This document shows positions 7,941 to 10,786 of a DNA stretch of 10,786 nt, in pieces. The DNA comes from Methanobacteriota archaeon (GTDB lineage: Archaea > Thermoplasmatota > Poseidoniia > Poseidoniales > Thalassarchaeaceae): positions 1-10,786 of the forward strand of contig PCAI01000057.1 of NCBI GenBank assembly GCA_002731195.1, written 5' to 3'. Every line of letters begins with the position of its first letter. Within the stretch, counting starts at the first letter, position 1. The position numbers and the translations under genes were made by a program. Under the pieces are notes generated by a model, which worked only from the letters and a program-made list of their open reading frames with translations, did no database searches and had not been told where the DNA came from.

Positions 7941-8792
7941 ATGGATGCACTAGAGGACGGTCACTGGTTGCTCGGTGATCCAGCTTGGTGGAACCTTGAT
8001 GATGCACTGCCTCCTGACTCAAGAAATGGTGAACTAAAACCTCCTAAATCTTGGAATTATTCTTCTCCTCGAGGATATCCCGAAGGATGGAAAAGACAAA
8101 GACTAAAACCACTGGCTTTTTCACTATTGAAACCAATTTCTTGGTCACTTTTTTTCCTCGCCATAGTCCCTCTTCCTCTAGTATTTCCTAATGAGACTCC
8201 AGATGATCAATCTTTTGCGTTTCTCTTTTTCATTATTTCATGGTCTCTTGTAATATATCCTCTAGGAAATTCTCGTGGAAATCAATCATCTCCAATCCAT
8301 GGACTATTTTCCCTCCCCCTCGATTGGAATTCATTATTCGTTGGCTTATTTTTATTCCCCGCTCATGTGTTCATAGATCCAAGAATAGGTTGGATTTCAT
8401 ATTTTATTTTCTGGTTTGCAATGATTAGAACTATAATGCAGATACAAATAATGATGAAAAACCCACCTGCTCGTTTTTTATTACCAATTGTTATTGAAGA
8501 CTGGAATGGCAATATATTGGGTGATGAATGGTCTATCAATAGTAATAAATGGAAAAATGGATTAATGGCAGAGTATTCTTTCAAAGAAGGTATGTTGGCT
8601 ATTTCTGGACTTTCCAGAGGTAAAGATAAATTTCTCTCATTTTCGTTCGTTCATAAATCTGGATTTCTCCATGACCCGTTTTTTGACACTATTTCAGTTG
8701 ATAATAAATTGGATGAAGTATTACAGGAACCTCCGCAGATACATGGAATCAAATGGCCAGAGAGATTCTTGGTCCCTCTTGAAGAAGAGTAA
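7941..8792 (+). CDS. Hypothetical membrane protein with about four transmembrane helices
   Basis: I do not recognise this 283-aa protein. Residues 1-60 are hydrophilic and rich in Trp and Pro, with WNLDDALPP and PRGYPEGW, and look cytoplasmic. Four hydrophobic stretches follow at about 65-83, 91-108, 128-146 and 149-168. A soluble C-terminal domain of about 110 residues with beta-type pattern comes next (VIEDWNGNILGDEWSI, GMLAISGLSRGKDKFLSFSF), ending in acidic residues. No catalytic or metal-binding motif is evident. It starts 40 bases after gcvPB and ends 53 bases before purE on the same strand, so co-transcription is possible. No Shine-Dalgarno precedes the ATG at 7941. Codon use and base composition resemble the neighbours, giving no sign of recent transfer. 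Confidence 0.8.
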   Translation: MDALEDGHWLLGDPAWWNLDDALPPDSRNGELKPPKSWNYSSPRGYPEGWKRQRLKPLAFSLLKPISWSLFFLAIVPLPLVFPNETPDDQSFAFLFFIISWSLVIYPLGNSRGNQSSPIHGLFSLPLDWNSLFVGLFLFPAHVFIDPRIGWISYFIFWFAMIRTIMQIQIMMKNPPARFLLPIVIEDWNGNILGDEWSINSNKWKNGLMAEYSFKEGMLAISGLSRGKDKFLSFSFVHKSGFLHDPFFDTISVDNKLDEVLQEPPQIHGIKWPERFLVPLEEE

Positions 8793-8845
8793 TTTTCTAC
8801 TCATCCCAACGGTAGGCATTTGAACCGCACTCCTTTCGCAACCAT

Positions 8846-9319
8846 ATGGATGTATGTATAATATTAGGTTCCAAATCAGATATGCCAGTTTGTGATAAAT
8901 GCACGTCGGTTTTGTCAGACCTAGAAATATCTCATTCTGTACACATAGCATCAGCTCATCGGACTCCTAAACATTTAGAATCTGTTATTGAAAATGCCTT
9001 AAAGGATGGATGTAAAGTTTTCATAGGCATGGCTGGAATGGCAGCTGCACTACCTGGGGTGATAGCATCAATGACTCCTTTACCAGTAATTGGCGTCCCA
9101 GTTGGCGGCAATGTTCCCTATGATAGTCTTCTTTCTATAGTTCAAATGCCACCTGGAATGCCTGTTGCAACGGTAGGCGTGGGTAGAGGAGATAATGCTG
9201 CTATACTTGCAGGCCAGATGTTGGCACTCGCGGATATTGATATAGCATCCAGAATTTCACAATATAGAGATAAAAGGGCCAAACAAGTATTGATTGACGA
9301 TGCAGAAATTAGGAAGTGA
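8846..9319 (+). CDS. purE: Phosphoribosylaminoimidazole carboxylase / N5-CAIR mutase PurE
   Basis: PurE forms carboxyaminoimidazole ribotide in purine synthesis, either from N5-CAIR made by PurK (mutase) or directly from AIR and CO2 (carboxylase). The 157-aa product has GSKSD (8-12), SAHRTP (36-41), GMAAALPGVIASMT (64-77), PVIGVPV (80-86) and DSLLSIVQMPPGMPVATVGVG (93-113), covering the whole family core. The His of the bacterial class I AAHLPG motif (His75 in E. coli) is Ala here, while the His of SAHR is kept. No purK is in the window, so the reaction type cannot be settled. The ATG at 8846 lacks a Shine-Dalgarno, so the message may be leaderless. The stop overlaps the next gene's GTG by 4 bases, linking it in an operon with GMP synthase. 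Confidence 0.94.
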   Translation: MDVCIILGSKSDMPVCDKCTSVLSDLEISHSVHIASAHRTPKHLESVIENALKDGCKVFIGMAGMAAALPGVIASMTPLPVIGVPVGGNVPYDSLLSIVQMPPGMPVATVGVGRGDNAAILAGQMLALADIDIASRISQYRDKRAKQVLIDDAEIRK

Positions 9320-10269
9320 GAATTTTGCAAACTCAAGACCTTGTCGAAGAGGCAATAGAGGCTCTTCATTCCAAAATCGATGATACAGCAATCATTGCGT
9401 GTTCAGGGGGAATCGATAGTACGGTGGCTGCTGTTCTAGCACACAAGGCTGTTGGCAACCTTCTACATTGCGTATATGTCGATACAGGGTTCATGAGAAA
9501 AGATGAATCAAAAGAAGTTTCTGAGATGTTCTCGGATTTAGGAATCAGCCTTAAAATTGTAGAGGCATCTGAAAGATTTTTCGAGAAATTAGAAGGAGTA
9601 ACCGATCCAGAAAGTAAACGCAAAATAATAGGTGAGCAATTTATACGTGTTTTTGAGGAAGAGCAAAGCATTTGTGGCGCTAAATATCTTGTTCAAGGAA
9701 CAATAGCACCAGACTGGATCGAATCCGGAGGAGGCGAAAGAGATACTATCAAGTCACACCACAATGTAGGAGGTTTGCCCGATGATGTAGATTTGATAAT
9801 CGTCGAACCTTTACGTGATTTTTACAAGGACGAAGTACGTAGAATTGCAAGGCAATTAGACATACCTTCTAGCGAACGCCAGCCTTTCCCTGGGCCCGGA
9901 TTAGCCGTTCGAGTTTTGGGGGATTTAACAGTTGAGAGAGTGGCTGCATGTCGTGAGGCTTGCCATATAGTCGAAACTCATTTAAAATCGGCCTCTAAAG
10001 AAGGAAGGTGCGATTTACCATGGCAATATTTTGCTGCTCTATTGCCAGTTAGTAGCGTCGGAGTCCACGGAGATGTTAGAGTCTACGGAGAAACAGTCGT
10101 GATTCGTGCTGTTTCAAGTTTGGACGGAATGAGTGCCCGCTATTCTCCAATACCTCATGATGTTTTGTCAGAAATTAGTACTAAAATAACTAATACTTTG
10201 AAGGGTCAAGTTAATCGTGTAGTTTATGATGTAACTCACAAACCTCCAGGCACCATTGAGTGGGAATGA
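9316..10269 (+). CDS. guaAB: GMP synthase ATP pyrophosphatase subunit (two-subunit type)
   Basis: This subunit adenylates XMP and aminates it to GMP using ammonia from a separate glutaminase subunit (EC 6.3.5.2); the separate-subunit form is typical of archaea. The 317-aa product has the PP-loop SGGIDS (30-35), VDTGFMRKDE (55-64), QGTIAPDWIES (127-137), SHHNVGGLP (147-155), EPLRDFYKDEVR (164-175), RQPFPGPGLAVRVLGD (188-203), and the C-terminal HKPPGTIEWE that closes the dimerisation domain. No glutaminase domain precedes it. The start is unusual: GTG at 9316, overlapping the purE stop (GTGA). TTG at 9325 is an alternative that gives MQTQDLVEEAI, close to the usual family start, with AGGA (9311-9314) 10 bases upstream. 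No ATG is available near the N-terminus, so a non-ATG start seems certain. Confidence 0.94.
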   Translation: MRILQTQDLVEEAIEALHSKIDDTAIIACSGGIDSTVAAVLAHKAVGNLLHCVYVDTGFMRKDESKEVSEMFSDLGISLKIVEASERFFEKLEGVTDPESKRKIIGEQFIRVFEEEQSICGAKYLVQGTIAPDWIESGGGERDTIKSHHNVGGLPDDVDLIIVEPLRDFYKDEVRRIARQLDIPSSERQPFPGPGLAVRVLGDLTVERVAACREACHIVETHLKSASKEGRCDLPWQYFAALLPVSSVGVHGDVRVYGETVVIRAVSSLDGMSARYSPIPHDVLSEISTKITNTLKGQVNRVVYDVTHKPPGTIEWE

Positions 10270-10277
10270 TTCCGATT

Positions 10278-10289
10278 CATTCATGAATG
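10278..10289. repeat. 12-base perfect palindrome between GMP synthase gene and tRNA
   Basis: CATTCATGAATG is its own reverse complement and lies 8 bases after the GMP synthase stop and 22 bases before the tRNA. It could be a protein site or a chance AT-rich palindrome. No T-run follows directly, so it does not look like a hairpin terminator. Confidence 0.35.
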
Positions 10290-10311
10290 CATTAGCAAGC
10301 GCAGAGACTGG

Positions 10312-10387
10312 GCCGACATAGCTTAGTTGGTGGAGCGGTGGACTGTTAATCCACAGGTCGCAGGTTCGAGTCCTGCTGTCGGCGCCA
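10312..10387 (+). tRNA. tRNA-Asn (GUU anticodon) with encoded CCA
   Basis: All arms fold. The acceptor is GCCGACA (10312-10318) with TGTCGGC (10377-10383). The D stem is GCTT (10321-10324) with GAGC (10333-10336), including one G-T pair. The anticodon stem is GTGGA with TCCAC, around loop CTGTTAA (10343-10349), giving anticodon GTT at 10345-10347. The T stem is GCAGG with CCTGC, around TTCGAGT. The discriminator is G10384, and CCA (10385-10387) is encoded in the gene. No intron is present. Confidence 0.97.
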
Positions 10388-10418
10388 CTAAAAACAATCT
10401 TAATGACATTTTATGGAA

Positions 10419-10426
10419 CTTTTTTT
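10419..10426 (+). terminator. Probable T-run terminator after tRNA-Asn
   Basis: Seven T residues follow a C about 30 bases downstream of the tRNA 3' end, in the AT-rich gap before the convergent zinc-ribbon gene. Archaeal RNA polymerase commonly terminates at such T-runs without a hairpin. Another T-run lies near 10440-10445. Confidence 0.5.
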
Positions 10427-10447
10427 GTAATATAAAATATTTTTTAT

Positions 10448-10660
10448 TTATTTATCCACGAATGAAATAAGATGATTACACTCACTACAAATATATCCAG
10501 TTACAGATCTTACATTTTCTTCAATTCCGAGGAAACTAGCAATAGTATTATTTAATTTAATATTTTTTTTATTAAACATATCACAATTACATAGAGGGCA
10601 TAACAATTCTCTTTCAGCAACCATATATCTTTTTGATTTTTCAACCATGTTATGAGCCAT
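10448..10660 (-). CDS. Small zinc-ribbon protein
   Basis: The 70-aa product has CPLC (Cys 21 and 24) and CSEC (Cys 58 and 61), two CxxC knuckles about 33 residues apart, with the second in the typical setting GYICSECNHLISF. This is a zinc-ribbon fold, possibly binding nucleic acid or protein; I cannot assign a family, though small stand-alone zinc-ribbon proteins of similar plan exist. The first 15 residues are basic and polar. Start candidates are ATG at 10660, 10648 and 10624. I chose 10660 because the upstream inverted repeat lies at a promoter-like distance, but no Shine-Dalgarno supports any of them. It converges on the tRNA and diverges from the partial gene at the right edge. Confidence 0.7.
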   Translation of the reverse strand: MAHNMVEKSKRYMVAERELLCPLCNCDMFNKKNIKLNNTIASFLGIEENVRSVTGYICSECNHLISFVDK

Positions 10661-10676
10661 TAGCCGTTACTTTTCA

Positions 10677-10696
10677 ATATTGACCATAGTCAATAT
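10677..10696. promoter_or_regulatory. Symmetric inverted repeat, candidate operator in a divergent promoter
   Basis: ATATTGAC (10677-10684) and GTCAATAT (10689-10696) are perfect inverted 8-base arms around a CATA spacer. Exactly 16 bases separate the repeat from each flanking ATG: the minus-strand start at 10660 and the plus-strand start at 10713. If both messages are leaderless, the repeat lies where both TATA boxes should be, as expected for an operator bound by a dimeric repressor. The dyad is seen directly; the regulator is unknown. Confidence 0.6.
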
Positions 10697-10712
10697 CATT
10701 TACCGACTTTCG

Positions 10713-10786
10713 ATGGCAAAGCATGCAGAGAGGAAATACAGCATCCGAAATATTGGAGGCGATCAAATATTCGGGACAACATTACA
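10713..10786 (+). CDS. Partial CDS, N-terminus only, unidentified (possibly AbrB-like)
   Basis: An ATG at 10713 opens a frame that runs 24 codons to the window edge, beginning MAKHAERKYSIRN and continuing IGGDQIFGTTL. The RK...I...GG....TL pattern faintly recalls the first strands of AbrB/SpoVT-type DNA-binding domains, in which a GGS-type turn is followed by a TLP-type strand. That is too little to assign a family. Support for a real gene is its divergent placement behind the symmetric repeat and the lack of stops. There is no Shine-Dalgarno. Confidence 0.45.
   Translation, partial: MAKHAERKYSIRNIGGDQIFGTTL

Noticed and set aside
1..10786. Mobile element, CRISPR array, prophage or defence island
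   Set aside because: No repeat arrays, transposase, integrase, cas-like or toxin-antitoxin signatures are visible, and the genes look like chromosomal housekeeping loci with uniform base composition.

Overview
The window comes from an archaeon with moderately low GC. The evidence is a TFB-type transcription initiation factor, a two-subunit glycine decarboxylase (separate GcvPA and GcvPB), a stand-alone GMP synthase ATPase subunit with no fused glutaminase, and mostly leaderless-looking starts with TATA-like elements upstream. The gene mix, including an EF-hand protein and low GC, would suit uncultured marine Thermoplasmatota (Marine Group II/III). That assignment is an inference; no marker here settles it.

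Layout. 1-164: short non-coding left edge with a small hairpin, and possibly the first codons of a minus-strand gene leaving the window. 165-1196 (minus): TFB. 1305-2450 (plus): GcvT, divergent from TFB. 2502-4049 (plus): multidomain EF-hand protein of unknown role. 4052-4900 (minus): extended SDR (epimerase-like) protein with eroded NAD-binding and catalytic motifs, tail to tail with the EF-hand gene and divergent from the next operon. 5019-6386 and 6383-7900 (plus): gcvPA and gcvPB, translationally coupled. 7941-8792 (plus): four-helix membrane protein not recognised. 8846-9319 (plus): PurE. 9316-10269 (plus): GMP synthase ATPase subunit, overlapping purE by 4 bases. 10312-10387 (plus): tRNA-Asn with encoded CCA. 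10448-10660 (minus): small zinc-ribbon protein. 10713 to the end (plus): start of a further gene, divergent from the zinc-ribbon gene around a symmetric inverted repeat.

Function. GcvT with GcvPA/GcvPB gives the T and P proteins of the glycine cleavage system, which splits glycine to CO2, ammonia and methylene-tetrahydrofolate (or a related C1 carrier); H and L proteins are not in the window. PurE and the GMP synthase subunit act in purine synthesis, which uses glycine and C1 units, so the cluster has a metabolic theme. The EF-hand, SDR-like and membrane proteins sit among these genes without an obvious part in either pathway. I see no mobile element, CRISPR array, phage gene or defence system. 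The most distinctive points are the degenerate SDR, the EF-hand fusion and the symmetric operator-like repeat near the right edge.
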